A DNA stretch of 64,000 nucleotides, from the NCBI GenBank assembly GCA_963971285.1, contig OZ020249.1, positions 4,216,001-4,280,000 on the forward strand, written 5' to 3'. The DNA is from Astropecten irregularis. Lineage: Eukaryota; Echinodermata; Asteroidea; Paxillosida; Astropectinidae. The notes beneath the pieces are model-generated. The model ran no database searches. It had not been told where the DNA came from and saw only the letters and a list, made by a program, of their open reading frames with translations. Shown piece by piece: positions 10,295-23,699 of the stretch (position 1 is its first letter; each line of letters starts with the position of its first letter). The position numbers and the translations under genes are program-made.

Positions 10295-13200
10295 GTGAAA
10301 AGTCCCACTTTTTTACCCGTGATGATAGTGCCAAATTTTTATATATTTCAAGGGAGTCTGATGTGAGATTAGATTTTTTGGTGTCAGGAAAAAAAATTAT
10401 GCCGTTTCGGGTCTCGCACCCGGGACCCCTGGCTATCAGGTCCGGACCTGGTGAAAACTGTCCGTTCGCTATCAGGTCCGGACCTGGTGAAAAGTCCCAC
10501 TTTTTGACCCGTGATGATCATGCCAAATTTTTATATATTTCAAGCAAGTCCGATGTCAGATTAGATTTTTTGGTGTCGGGAAAAAAAATTACGCCGTTTC
10601 AGGTTGCGCACCCGGGACCCCTGGCTATCAGGTCCGGACCTGGTGAAAACTGCCCGTTTGCTAACAGGTCCGGACCTGGTGAAAACTCCAACTTTTTTTA
10701 CCCGTGATGATCATGCCAAATATTTATATATTTCAATCGAGTCCAGTGTTAGATTAGATTTTTTGGTGTCGGGAAAAAAAATTATGCCATTTCGGATTTC
10801 GCACCCGGGACCCCTGGCTATCAGGTCCGGACCTGGTGAAAACTGCCCGTTTGCTAACAGGTCCGGACCTGGTGAAAACTCCAACTTTTTAACCCGTGAT
10901 GATCATGCCAAATATTTATATATTTCAATCGAGTCCAGTGTTAGATTAGATTTTTTGGTGTCAGGAAAAAAAATTATGCCATTTCGGATTTCGCACCCGG
11001 GACCCCTGGCTATCAGGTCCGGACCTGGTGAAAACTGCCCGTTTGCTAACAGGTCCGGACCTGGTGAAAACTCCAACTTTTTTACCCGTGATGATAGTGC
11101 CAAATTTTTATATATTTCAAGCGAGTCTGATGTGAGATTAGATTTTTTGGTGTAGGGAAAAAAATTATGCCGTTTCGGGTCTCGCACCCGGGACCCCTGG
11201 CTATCAGGTCCGGACCTGGTGAAAACTGCCCGTTTGCTAACAGGTCCGGACCTGGTGAAAACTCCAACTTTTTTACCCGTGATGATAGTGCCAAATTTTT
11301 ATATATTTCAAGCAAGTCCAATGTCAGATAAGATTTATTGGTGTCTGGAAAAAAAATTATGCCGTTGCGGGTCTCGCACCCGGGACCCCTGGCTATCAGG
11401 TCCGGACCTGGTGAAAACTGCCAGCTGGCTAACAGGTCCGGACCTGGTGAAAAGTCCCACTTTTTTACCCGTGATGATAGTGCCAAATTTTTATATATTT
11501 CAAGGGAGTCTGATGTGAGATTAGATTTTTTGGTGTCAGGAAAAAAAATTATGCCGTTAAGGGTCTCGCACCCGGGACCCCTGGCTATCAGGTCCGGACC
11601 TGGTGAAAACTGCCCGTTTGCTAACAGGTCCGTACCTGGTGAAAACTCCAACTTTTTAACCCGTGATGATCATGCCAAATATTTATATATTTCAATCGAG
11701 TCCAGTGTTAGATTAGATTTTTTGGTGTCGGGAAAAAAGAACTTATGCCGTTTCGGATTTCGCACCCGGGACCCCTGGCTATCAGGTCCGACCTGGTGAA
11801 AACTGCCCGTTCGCTATCAGGTCCGGACCTGGTGCAAAGTCCCACTTTTTTACCCGTGATGATAGTGCCAAATTTTTATATATTTCAAGCAAGTCCGATG
11901 TCAGATTAGATTTTTTGGTGTCGGGAAAAAAAATTACGCCGTTTCAGGTTGCGCACCCGGGACCCCTGGCTATCAGGTCCGGACCTGGTGAAAACTGCCC
12001 GTTTGCTAACAGGTCCGGACCTGGTGAAAACTCCAACTTTTTTTACCCGTGATGATCATGCCAAATATTTATATATTTCAATCGAGTCCAGTGTTAGATT
12101 AGATTTTTTGGTGTCGGGAAAAAAAACTAATGCCGTTTCGGATTTCGCACCCGGGACCCCTGGCTATCAGGTCCGGACCTGGTGAAAACTGCCCGTTTGC
12201 TAACAGGTCCGGACCTGGTGAAAACTCCAACTTTTTTTACCCGTGATGATCATGCCAAATATTTATATATTTCAATCGAGTCCAGTGTTAGATTAGATTT
12301 GTTGGTGTCGGGAAAAAAAATTATGCCGTTTTGGGTCTCGCACCCGGGACCCCTGGCTATCAGGTCCGGACCTGGTGAAAACTGCCCGTTTGCTATCAGG
12401 TCCGGACCTGGTGAAAAGTCCCACTTTTTGACCCGTGATGATCATGCCAAATTTTTATATATTTCAAGCAAGTCCGATGTCAGATTAGATTTTTTGGTGT
12501 CGGGAAAAAAAATTACGCCGTTTCAGGTTGCGCACCCGGGACCCCTGGCTATCAGGTCCGGACCTGGTGAAAACTGCCCGTTTGCTAACAGGTCCGGACC
12601 TGGTGAAAACTCCAACTTTTTTTACCCGTGATGATCATGCAAAATATTTATATATTTCAATCGAGTCCAGTGTTAGATTAGATTTTTTGGTGTCGGGAAA
12701 AAAAATTATGCCGTTAAGGGTCTCGCACCCGGGACCCCTGGCTATCAGGTCCGGACCTGGTGAAAACTGCCCGTTTGCTAACAGGTCCGTACCTGGTGAA
12801 AACTCCAACTTTTTAACCCGTGATGATCATGCCAAATATTTATATATTTCAATCGAGTCCAGTGTTAGATTAGATTTTTTGGTGTCGGGAAAAAAGAACT
12901 TATGCCGTTTCGGATTTCGCACCCGGGACCCCTGGCTATCAGGTCCGACCTGGTGAAAACTGCCCGTTCGCTATCAGGTCCGGACCTGGTGCAAAGTCCC
13001 ACTTTTTTACCCGTGATGATAGTGCCAAATTTTTATATATTTCAAGCAAGTCCGATGTCAGATTAGATTTTTTGGTGTCGGGAAAAAAAATTACGCCGTT
13101 TCAGGTTGCGCACCCGGGACCCCTGGCTATCAGGTCCGGACCTGGTGAAAACTGCCCGTTTGCTAACAGGTCCGGACCTGGTGAAAACTCCAACTTTTTA

Positions 13201-15574
13201 ACCCGTGATGATCATGCCAAATATTTATATATTTCAATCGAGTCCAGTGTTAGATTAGATTTTTTGGTGTCAGGAAAAAAAATTATGCCATTTCGGATTT
13301 CGCACCCGGGACCCCTGGCTATCAGGTCCGGACCTGGTGAAAACTGCCCGTTTGCTAACAGGTCCGGACCTGGTGAAAACTCCAACTTTTTTACCCGTGA
13401 TGATAGTGCCAAATTTTTATATATTTCAAGCGAGTCTGATGTGAGATTAGATTTTTTGGTGTAGGGAAAAAAATTATGCCGTTTCGGGTCTCGCACCCGG
13501 GACCCCTGGCTATCAGGTACGGACCTGGTGAAAACTGCCCGTTTGCTAACAGGTCCGGACCTGGTGAAAACTCCAACTTTTTTACCCGTGATGATAGTGC
13601 CAAATTTTTATATATTTCAAGCGAGTCCAATGTCAGATAAGATTTATTGGTGTCGGGAAAAAAAATTATGCCGTTTCGGGTCTCGCACCCGGGACCCCTG
13701 GCTATCAGGTCCGGACCTGGTGAAAACTGCCCGTTCGCTATCAGGTCCGGACCTGGTGAAAACTCCCACTTTTTTACCCGTGATGATAGTGCCAAATTTT
13801 TATATATTTCAAGCGAGTCTGATGTGAGATTAGATTTTTTGGTGTCGGGAAAAAAAATTATGCCGTTTTGGGTCTCGCACCCGGGACCCCTGGCTATCAG
13901 GTCCGGACCTGGTGAAAACTGCCCGTTTGCTAACAGGTCCGGACCTGGTGAAAACTCCAACTTTTTTTACCCGTGATGATCATGCCAAATATTTATATAT
14001 TTCAATCGAGTCCAGTGTTAGATTAGATTTGTTGGTGTCGGGAAAAAAAATTATGCCGTTTCGGATTTCGCACCCGGGACCCCTGGCTATCAGGTCCGGA
14101 CCTGGTGAAAACTGCCCGTTTGCTATCAGGTCCGGACCTGGTGAAAAGTCCCACTTTTTGACCCGTGATGATCATGCCAAATTTTTATATATTTCAAGCA
14201 AGTCTGATGTGAGATTAGATTTTTTGGTGTCGGGAAAAAAAATTATGCCGTTTCGGGTCTCGCACCCGGGACCCCTGGCTATCAGGTCCGGACCTGGTGA
14301 AAACTGCCAGCTGGCTAACAGGTCCGGACCTGGTGAAAAGTCCCACTTTTTTACCCGTGATGATAGTGCCAAATTTTTATATATTTCAAGGGAGTCTGAT
14401 GTGAGATTAGATTTTTTGGTGTCAGGAAAAAAAATTATGCCGTTTCGGGTCTCGCACCCGGGACCCCTGGCTATCAGGTCCGGACCTGGTGAAAACTGTC
14501 CGTTCGCTATCAGGTCCGGACCTGGTGAAAAGTCCCACTTTTTGACCCGTGATGATCATGCCAAATTTTTATATATTTCAAGCAAGTCCGATGTCAGATT
14601 AGATTTTTTGGTGTCGGGAAAAAAAATTACGCCGTTTCAGGTTGCGCACCCGGGACCCCTGGCTATCAGGTCCGGACCTGGTGAAAACTGCCCGTTTGCT
14701 AACAGGTCCGGACCTGGTGAAAACTCCAACTTTTTTTACCCGTGATGATCATGCCAAATATTTATATATTTCAATCGAGTCCAGTGTTAGATTAGATTTT
14801 TTGGTGTCGGGAAAAAAAATTATGCCATTTCGGATTTCGCACCCGGGACCCCTGGCTATCAGGTCCGGACCTGGTGAAAACTGCCCGTTTGCTAACAGGT
14901 CCGGACCTGGTGAAAACTCCAACTTTTTAACCCGTGATGATCATGCCAAATATTTATATATTTCAATCGAGTCCAGTGTTAGATTAGATTTTTTGGTGTC
15001 AGGAAAAAAAATTATGCCATTTCGGATTTCGCACCCGGGACCCCTGGCTATCAGGTCCGGACCTGGTGAAAACTGCCCGTTTGCTAACAGGTCCGGACCT
15101 GGTGAAAACTCCAACTTTTTTACCCGTGATGATAGTGCCAAATTTTTATATATTTCAAGCGAGTCTGATGTGAGATTAGATTTTTTGGTGTAGGGAAAAA
15201 AATTATGCCGTTTCGGGTCTCGCACCCGGGACCCCTGGCTATCAGGTCCGGACCTGGTGAAAACTGCCCGTTTGCTAACAGGTCCGGACCTGGTGAAAAC
15301 TCCAACTTTTTTACCCGTGATGATAGTGCCAAATTTTTATATATTTCAAGCAAGTCCAATGTCAGATAAGATTTATTGGTGTCTGGAAAAAAAATTATGC
15401 CGTTGCGGGTCTCGCACCCGGGACCCCTGGCTATCAGGTCCGGACCTGGTGAAAACTGCCAGCTGGCTAACAGGTCCGGACCTGGTGAAAAGTCCCACTT
15501 TTTTACCCGTGATGATAGTGCCAAATTTTTATATATTTCAAGGGAGTCTGATGTGAGATTAGATTTTTTGGTGT

Positions 15575-17888
15575 CAGGAAAAAAAATTATGCCGTTAAGG
15601 GTCTCGCACCCGGGACCCCTGGCTATCAGGTCCGGACCTGGTGAAAACTGCCCGTTTGCTAACAGGTCCGTCCATGGTGAAAACTCCAACTTTTTAACCC
15701 GTGATGATCATGCCAAATATTTATATATTTCAATCGAGTCCAGTGTTAGATTAGATATTTTGGTGTCGGGAAAAAAGAACTTATGCCGTTTCGGATTTCG
15801 CACCCGGGACCCCTGGCTATCAGGTCCGACCTGGTGAAAACTGCCCGTTCGCTATCAGGTCCGGACCTGGTGCAAAGTCCCACTTTTTTACCCGTGATGA
15901 TAGTGCCAAATTTTTATATATTTCAAGCAAGTCCGATGTCAGATTAGATTTTTTGGTGTCGGGAAAAAAAATTACGCCGTTTCAGGTTGCGCACCCGGGA
16001 CCCCTGGCTATCAGGTCCGGACCTGGTGAAAACTGCCCGTTTGCTAACAGGTCCGGACCTGGTGAAAACTCCAACTTTTTTTACCCGTGATGATCATGCC
16101 AAATATTTATATATTTCAATCGAGTCCAGTGTTAGATTAGATTTTTTGGTGTCGGGAAAAAAAACTAATGCCGTTTCGGATTTCGCACCCGGGACCCCTG
16201 GCTATCAGGTCCGGACCTGGTGAAAACTGCCCGTTTGCTAACAGGTCCGGACCTGGTGAAAACTCCAACTTTTTTTACCCGTGATGATCATGCCAAATAT
16301 TTATATATTTCAATCGAGTCCAGTGTTAGATTAGATTTGTTGGTGTCGGGAAAAAAAATTATGCCGTTTTGGGTCTCGCACCCGGGACCCCTGGCTATCA
16401 GGTCCGGACCTGGTGAAAACTGCCCGTTTGCTATCAGGTCCGGACCTGGTGAAAAGTCCCACTTTTTGACCCGTGATGATCATGCCAAATTTTTATATAT
16501 TTCAAGCAAGTCCGATGTCAGATTAGATTTTTTGGTGTCGGGAAAAAAGATTACGCCGTTTCAGGTTGCGCACCCGGGACCCCTGGCTATCAGGTCCGGA
16601 CCTGGTGAAAACTGCCCGTTTGCTAACAGGTCCGGACCTGGTGAAAACTCCAACTTTTTTTACCCGTGATGATCATGCAAAATATTTATATATTTCAATC
16701 GAGTCCAGTGTTAGATTAGATTTTTTGGTGTCGGGAAAAAAAATTATGCCGTTAAGGGTCTCGCACCCGGGACCCCTGGCTATCAGGTCCGGACCTGGTG
16801 AAAACTGCCCGTTTGCTAACAGGTCCGTACCTGGTGAAAACTCCAACTTTTTAACCCGTGATGATCATGCCAAATATTTATATATTTCAATCGAGTCCAG
16901 TGTTAGATTAGATTTTTTGGTGTCGGGAAAAAAGAACTTATGCCGTTTCGGATTTCGCACCCGGGACCCCTGGCTATCAGGTCCGACCTGGTGAAAACTG
17001 CCCGTTCGCTATCAGGTCCGGACCTGGTGCAAAGTCCCACTTTTTTACCCGTGATGATAGTGCCAAATTTTTATATATTTCAAGCAAGTCCGATGTCAGA
17101 TTAGATTTTTTGGTGTCGGGAAAAAAAATTACGCCGTTTCAGGTTGCGCACCCGGGACCCCTGGCTATCAGGTCCGGACCTGGTGAAAACTGCCCGTTTG
17201 CTAACAGGTCCGGACCTGGTGAAAACTCCAACTTTTTTTACCCGTGATGATCATGCCAAATATTTATATATTTCAATCGAGTCCAGTGTTAGATTAGATT
17301 TTTTGGTGTCGGGAAAAAAAACTAATGCCGTTTCGGATTTCGCACCCGGGACCCCTGGCTATCAGGTCCGGACCTGGTGAAAACTGCCCGTTTGCTAACA
17401 GGTCCGGACCTGGTGAAAACTCCAACTTTTTTTACCCGTGATGATCATGCCAAATATTTATATATTTCAATCGAGTCCAGTGTTAGATTAGATTTGTTGG
17501 TGTCGGGAAAAAAAATTATGCCGTTTTGGGTCTCGCACCCGGGACCCCTGGCTATCAGGTCCGGACCTGGTGAAAACTGCCCGTTTGCTATCAGGTCCGG
17601 ACCTGGTGAAAAGTCCCACTTTTTGACCCGTGATGATCATGCCAAATTTTTATATATTTCAAGCAAGTCCGATGTCAGATTAGATTTTTTGGTGTCGGGA
17701 AAAAAGATTACGCCGTTTCAGGTTGCGCACCCGGGACCCCTGGCTATCAGGTCCGGACCTGGTGAAAACTGCCCGTTTGCTAACAGGTCCGGACCTGGTG
17801 AAAACTCCAACTTTTTTTACCCGTGATGATCATGCAAAATATTTATATATTTCAATCGAGTCCAGTGTTAGATTAGATTTTTTGGTGT
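15575..17888. repeat. 1157-bp higher-order repeat (6 monomers x 2)
   Basis: A six-monomer block starting near the GCCGTTAAGG monomer at about 15590 repeats at offset 1157 (6 x 192 plus 5). Matching marks include GAACTTATGCC near 15778 and 16935. It overlaps the end of the 4038-bp duplication, showing nested duplication events. Confidence 0.75.
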
Positions 17889-18306
17889 CGGGAAAAAAAA
17901 CTAATGCCGTTTCGGATTTCGCACCCGGGACCCCTGGCTATCAGGTCCGGACCTGGTGAAAACTGCCCGTTTGCTAACAGGTCCGGACCTGGTGAAAACT
18001 CCAACTTTTTTTACCCGTGATGATCATGCCAAATATTTATATATTTCAATCGAGTCCAGTGTTAGATTAGAATTTTTGGTGTCGGGAAAAAAAATTATGC
18101 CGTTTTGGGTCTCGCACCCGGGACCCCTGGCTATCAGGTCCGGACCTGGTGAAAACTGCCCGTTTGCTAACAGGTCCGGACCTGGTGAAAACTCCAACTT
18201 TTTTACCCGTGATGATAGTGTCAAATTTTTATATATTTCAAGCGAGTCCAATGTCAGATAAGATTTATTGGTGTCGGGAAAAAAAATTATGCCGTTTCGG
18301 GTCTCG

Positions 18307-21300
18307 CACCCGGGACCCCTGGCTATCAGGTCCGGACCTGGTGAAAACTGCCCGTTTGCTAACAGGTCCGGACCTGGTGAAAACTCCAACTTTTTTTACC
18401 CGTGATGATCATGCAAAATATTTATATATTTCAATCGAGTCCAGTGTTAGATTAGATTTTTTGGTGTCGGGAAAAAAAACTAATGCCGTTTCGGATTTCG
18501 CACCCGGGACCCCTGGCTATCAGGTCCGGACCTGGTGAAAACTGCCCGTTTGCTAACAGGTCCGGACCTGGTGAAAACTCCAACTTTTTTTACCCGTGAT
18601 GATCATGCCAAATATTTATATATTTCAATCGAGTCCAGTGTTAGATTAGAATTTTTGGTGTCGGGAAAAAAAATTATGCCGTTTTGGGTCTCGCACCCGG
18701 GACCCCTGGCTATCAGGTCCGGACCTGGTGAAAACTGCCCGTTTGCTAACAGGTCCGGACCTGGTGAAAACTCCAACTTTTTTACCCGTGATGATAGTGT
18801 CAAATTTTTATATATTTCAAGCGAGTCCAATGTCAGATAAGATTTATTGGTGTCGGGAAAAAAAATTATGCCGTTTCGGGTCTCGCACCCGGGACCCCTG
18901 GCTATCAGGTCCGGACCTGGTGAAAACTGCCAGCTGGCTAACAGGTCCGGACCTGGTGAAAAGTCCCACTTTTTTACCCGTGATGATAGTGCCAAATTTT
19001 TATATATTTCAAGGGAGTCTGATGTGAGATTAGATTTTTTGGTGTCAGGAAAAAAAATTATGCCGTTAAGGGTCTCGCACCCGGGACCCCTGGCTATCAG
19101 GTCCGGACCTGATGAAAACTGCCCGTTTGCTAACAGGTCCGTACCTGGTGAAAACTCCAACTTTTTAACCCGTGATGATCATGCCAAATATTTATATATT
19201 TCAATCGAGTCCAGTGTTAGATTAGATTTTTTGGTGTAGGGAAAAAAATTATGCCGTTTCGGGTCTCGCACCCGGGACCCCTGGCTATCAGGTCCGGACC
19301 TGGTGAAAACTGCCCGTTTGCTAACAGGTCCGGACCTGGTGAAAACTCCAACTTTTTTACCCGTGATGATAGTGCCAAATTTTTATATATTTCAAGCGAG
19401 TCCAATGTCAGATAAGATTTATTGGTGTCGGGAAAAAAAATTATGCCGTTTCGGGTCTCGCACCCGGGACCCCTGGCTATCAGGTCCGGACCTGGTGAAA
19501 ACTGCCCGTTCGCTATCAGGTCCGGACCTGGTGAAAACTCCCACTTTTTTACCCGTGATGATAGTGCCAAATTTTTATATATTTCAAGCGAGTCTGATGT
19601 GAGATTAGATTTTTTGGTGTCGGGAAAAAAAATTATGCCGTTTCGGGTCTCGCACCCGGGACCCCTGGCTATCAGGTCCGGACCTGGTGAAAACTGCCAG
19701 CTGGCTAACAGGTCCGGACCTGGTGAAAAGTCCCACTTTTTTACCCGTGATGATAGTGCCAAATTTTTATATATTTCAAGGGAGTCTGATGTGAGATTAG
19801 ATTTTTTGGTGTCAGGAAAAAAAATTATGCCGTTTCGGGTCTCGCACCCGGGACCCCTGGCTATCAGGTCCGGACCTGGTGAAAACTGTCCGTTCGCTAT
19901 CAGGTCCGGACCTGGTGAAAAGTCCCACTTTTTGACCCGTGATGATCATGCCAAATTTTTATATATTTCAAGCAAGTCCGATGTCAGATTAGATTTTTTG
20001 GTGTCGGGAAAAAAAATTACGCCGTTTCAGGTTGCGCACCCGGGACCCCTGGCTATCAGGTCCGGACCTGGTGAAAACTGCCCGTTTGCTAACAGGTCCG
20101 GACCTGGTGAAAACTCCAACTTTTTTTACCCGTGATGATCATGCCAAATATTTATATATTTCAATCGAGTCCAGTGTTAGATTAGATTTTTTGGTGTCGG
20201 GAAAAAAAATTATGCCATTTCGGATTTCGCACCCGGGACCCCTGGCTATCAGGTCCGGACCTGGTGAAAACTGCCCGTTTGCTAACAGGTCCGGACCTGG
20301 TGAAAACTCCAACTTTTTAACCCGTGATGATCATGCCAAATATTTATATATTTCAATCGAGTCCAGTGTTAGATTAGATTTTTTGGTGTCAGGAAAAAAA
20401 ATTATGCCATTTCGGATTTCGCACCCGGGACCCCTGGCTATCAGGTCCGGACCTGGTGAAAACTGCCCGTTTGCTAACAGGTCCGGACCTGGTGAAAACT
20501 CCAACTTTTTTACCCGTGATGATAGTGCCAAATTTTTATATATTTCAAGCGAGTCTGATGTGAGATTAGATTTTTTGGTGTAGGGAAAAAAATTATGCCG
20601 TTTCGGGTCTCGCACCCGGGACCCCTGGCTATCAGGTCCGGACCTGGTGAAAACTGCCCGTTTGCTAACAGGTCCGTACCTGGTGAAAACTCCAACTTTT
20701 TAACCCGTGATGATCATGCCAAATATTTATATATTTCAATCGAGTCCAGTGTTAGATTAGATTTTTTGGTGTCGGGAAAAAAGAACTTATGCCGTTTCGG
20801 ATTTCGCACCCGGGACCCCTGGCTATCAGGTCCGACCTGGTGAAAACTGCCCGTTCGCTATCAGGTCCGGACCTGGTGCAAAGTCCCACTTTTTTACCCG
20901 TGATGATAGTGCCAAATTTTTATATATTTCAAGCAAGTCCGATGTCAGATTAGATTTTTTGGTGTCGGGAAAAAAAATTACGCCGTTTCAGGTTGCGCAC
21001 CCGGGACCCCTGGCTATCAGGTCCGGACCTGGTGAAAACTGCCCGTTTGCTAACAGGTCCGGACCTGGTGAAAACTCCAACTTTTTTTACCCGTGATGAT
21101 CATGCCAAATATTTATATATTTCAATCGAGTCCAGTGTTAGATTAGATTTTTTGGTGTCGGGAAAAAAAACTAATGCCGTTTCGGATTTCGCACCCGGGA
21201 CCCCTGGCTATCAGGTCCGGACCTGGTGAAAACTGCCCGTTTGCTAACAGGTCCGGACCTGGTGAAAACTCCAACTTTTTTTACCCGTGATGATCATGCC

Positions 21301-22965
21301 AAATATTTATATATTTCAATCGAGTCCAGTGTTAGATTAGATTTGTTGGTGTCGGGAAAAAAAATTATGCCGTTTTGGGTCTCGCACCCGGGACCCCTGG
21401 CTATCAGGTCCGGACCTGGTGAAAACTGCCCGTTTGCTATCAGGTCCGGACCTGGTGAAAAGTCCCACTTTTTGACCCGTGATGATCATGCCAAATTTTT
21501 ATATATTTCAAGCAAGTCCGATGTCAGATTAGATTTTTTGGTGTCGGGAAAAAAGATTACGCCGTTTCAGGTTGCGCACCCGGGACCCCTGGCTATCAGG
21601 TCCGGACCTGGTGAAAACTGCCCGTTTGCTAACAGGTCCGGACCTGGTGAAAACTCCAACTTTTTTTACCCGTGATGATCATGCAAAATATTTATATATT
21701 TCAATCGAGTCCAGTGTTAGATTAGATTTTTTGGTGTCGGGAAAAAAAACTAATGCCGTTTCGGATTTCGCACCCGGGACCCCTGGCTATCAGGTCCGGA
21801 CCTGGTGAAAACTGCCCGTTTGCTAACAGGTCCGGACCTGGTGAAAACTCCAACTTTTTTTACCCGTGATGATCATGCCAAATATTTATATATTTCAATC
21901 GAGTCCAGTGTTAGATTAGAATTTTTGGTGTCGGGAAAAAAAATTATGCCGTTTTGGGTCTCGCACCCGGGACCCCTGGCTATCAGGTCCGGACCTGGTG
22001 AAAACTGCCCGTTTGCTAACAGGTCCGGACCTGGTGAAAACTCCAACTTTTTTACCCGTGATGATAGTGTCAAATTTTTATATATTTCAAGCGAGTCCAA
22101 TGTCAGATAAGATTTATTGGTGTCGGGAAAAAAAATTATGCCGTTTCGGGTCTCGCACCCGGGACCCCTGGCTATCAGGTCCGGACCTGGTGAAAACTGC
22201 CAGCTGGCTAACAGGTCCGGACCTGGTGAAAAGTCCCACTTTTTTACCCGTGATGATAGTGCCAAATTTTTATATATTTCAAGGGAGTCTGATGTGAGAT
22301 TAGATTTTTTGGTGTCAGGAAAAAAAATTATGCCGTTAAGGGTCTCGCACCCGGGACCCCTGGCTATCAGGTCCGGACCTGATGAAAACTGCCCGTTTGC
22401 TAACAGGTCCGTACCTGGTGAAAACTCCAACTTTTTAACCCGTGATGATCATGCCAAATATTTATATATTTCAATCGAGTCCAGTGTTAGATTAGATTTT
22501 TTGGTGTAGGGAAAAAAATTATGCCGTTTCGGGTCTCGCACCCGGGACCCCTGGCTATCAGGTCCGGACCTGGTGAAAACTGCCCGTTTGCTAACAGGTC
22601 CGGACCTGGTGAAAACTCCAACTTTTTTACCCGTGATGATAGTGCCAAATTTTTATATATTTCAAGCGAGTCCAATGTCAGATAAGATTTATTGGTGTCG
22701 GGAAAAAAAATTATGCCGTTTCGGGTCTCGCACCCGGGACCCCTGGCTATCAGGTCCGGACCTGGTGAAAACTGCCCGTTCGCTATCAGGTCCGGACCTG
22801 GTGAAAACTCCCACTTTTTTACCCGTGATGATAGTGCCAAATTTTTATATATTTCAAGCGAGTCTGATGTGAGATTAGATTTTTTGGTGTCGGGAAAAAA
22901 AATTATGCCGTTTCGGGTCTCGCACCCGGGACCCCTGGCTATCAGGTCCGGACCTGGTGAAAACT
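18307..22965. repeat. Spaced 3270-bp duplicate blocks
   Basis: About 1.39 kb at 18307-19695 is repeated at 21577-22965 with a constant offset of 3270 bp. Both blocks carry CATGCAAAATATTT, the TTAGAATTTTTGG variant, a GGACCTGATGAAAAC change and the GTGTAGGG junction in the same order. The intervening ~1.9 kb differs in monomer order. Confidence 0.7.
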
Positions 22966-23699
22966 GCCCGTTTGCTAACAGGTCCGGACCTGGTGAAAAC
23001 TCCAACTTTTTTTACCCGTGATGATCATGCCAAATATTTATATATTTCAATCGAGTCCAGTGTTAGATTAGATTTGTTGGTGTCGGGAAAAAAAATTATG
23101 CCGTTTCGGATTTCGCACCCGGGACCCCTGGCTATCAGGTCCGGACCTGGTGAAAACTGCCCGTTTGCTATCAGGTCCGGACCTGGTGAAAAGTCCCACT
23201 TTTTGACCCGTGATGATCATGCCAAATTTTTATATATTTCAAGCAAGTCTGATGTGAGATTAGATTTTTTGGTGTCGGGAAAAAAAATTATGCCGTTTCG
23301 GGTCTCGCACCCGGGACCCCTGGCTATCAGGTCCGGACCTGGTGAAAACTGCCAGCTGGCTAACAGGTCCGGACCTGGTGAAAAGTCCCACTTTTTTACC
23401 CGTGATGATAGTGCCAAATTTTTATATATTTCAAGGGAGTCTGATGTGAGATTAGATTTTTTGGTGTCAGGAAAAAAAATTATGCCGTTTCGGGTCTCGC
23501 ACCCGGGACCCCTGGCTATCAGGTCCGGACCTGGTGAAAACTGTCCGTTCGCTATCAGGTCCGGACCTGGTGAAAAGTCCCACTTTTTGACCCGTGATGA
23601 TCATGCCAAATTTTTATATATTTCAAGCAAGTCCGATGTCAGATTAGATTTTTTGGTGTCGGGAAAAAAAATTACGCCGTTTCAGGTTGCGCACCCGGG

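Larger units (their letters stand above)
10138..10329 (-). repeat. Representative 192-bp satellite monomer with internal parts
   Basis: This intact monomer serves as the reference for the array. In plus-strand order it has an AT-rich segment with TTTATATATTT (10138-10187), an A8 run (10197-10204), a hairpin with stem CGGGT/ACCCG and loop CTCGC (10216-10230), and two perfect 14-bp palindromes CAGGTCCGGACCTG (10245-10258 and 10281-10294). The palindromes begin exactly 36 bp apart inside a duplicated 36-bp module. On the minus strand the same DNA reads as an A-box-like TGGCAGTTTTC starting at 10271, a B-box-like GGTGCGAGACC at 10228-10218, and T8 at 10204-10197, 13 nt beyond the B box. The minus strand is therefore taken as the sense strand. 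The Pol III reading is inference; the spacing and motifs are seen directly. Confidence 0.85.
9070..17145. repeat. 4038-bp tandem duplication (21 monomers x 2)
   Basis: Copy 1 (about 9070-13107) and copy 2 (about 13108-17145) align at a constant offset of 4038 bp, i.e. 21 monomers plus 6 bp. Shared private variants include AGGTACGG near 9479 and 13517. Copy-specific changes include GTCCATGG near 15671 and GATATTTTGG near 15754 in copy 2. The junction lies in sequence common to both ends, as expected from unequal exchange between monomers. Confidence 0.85.
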
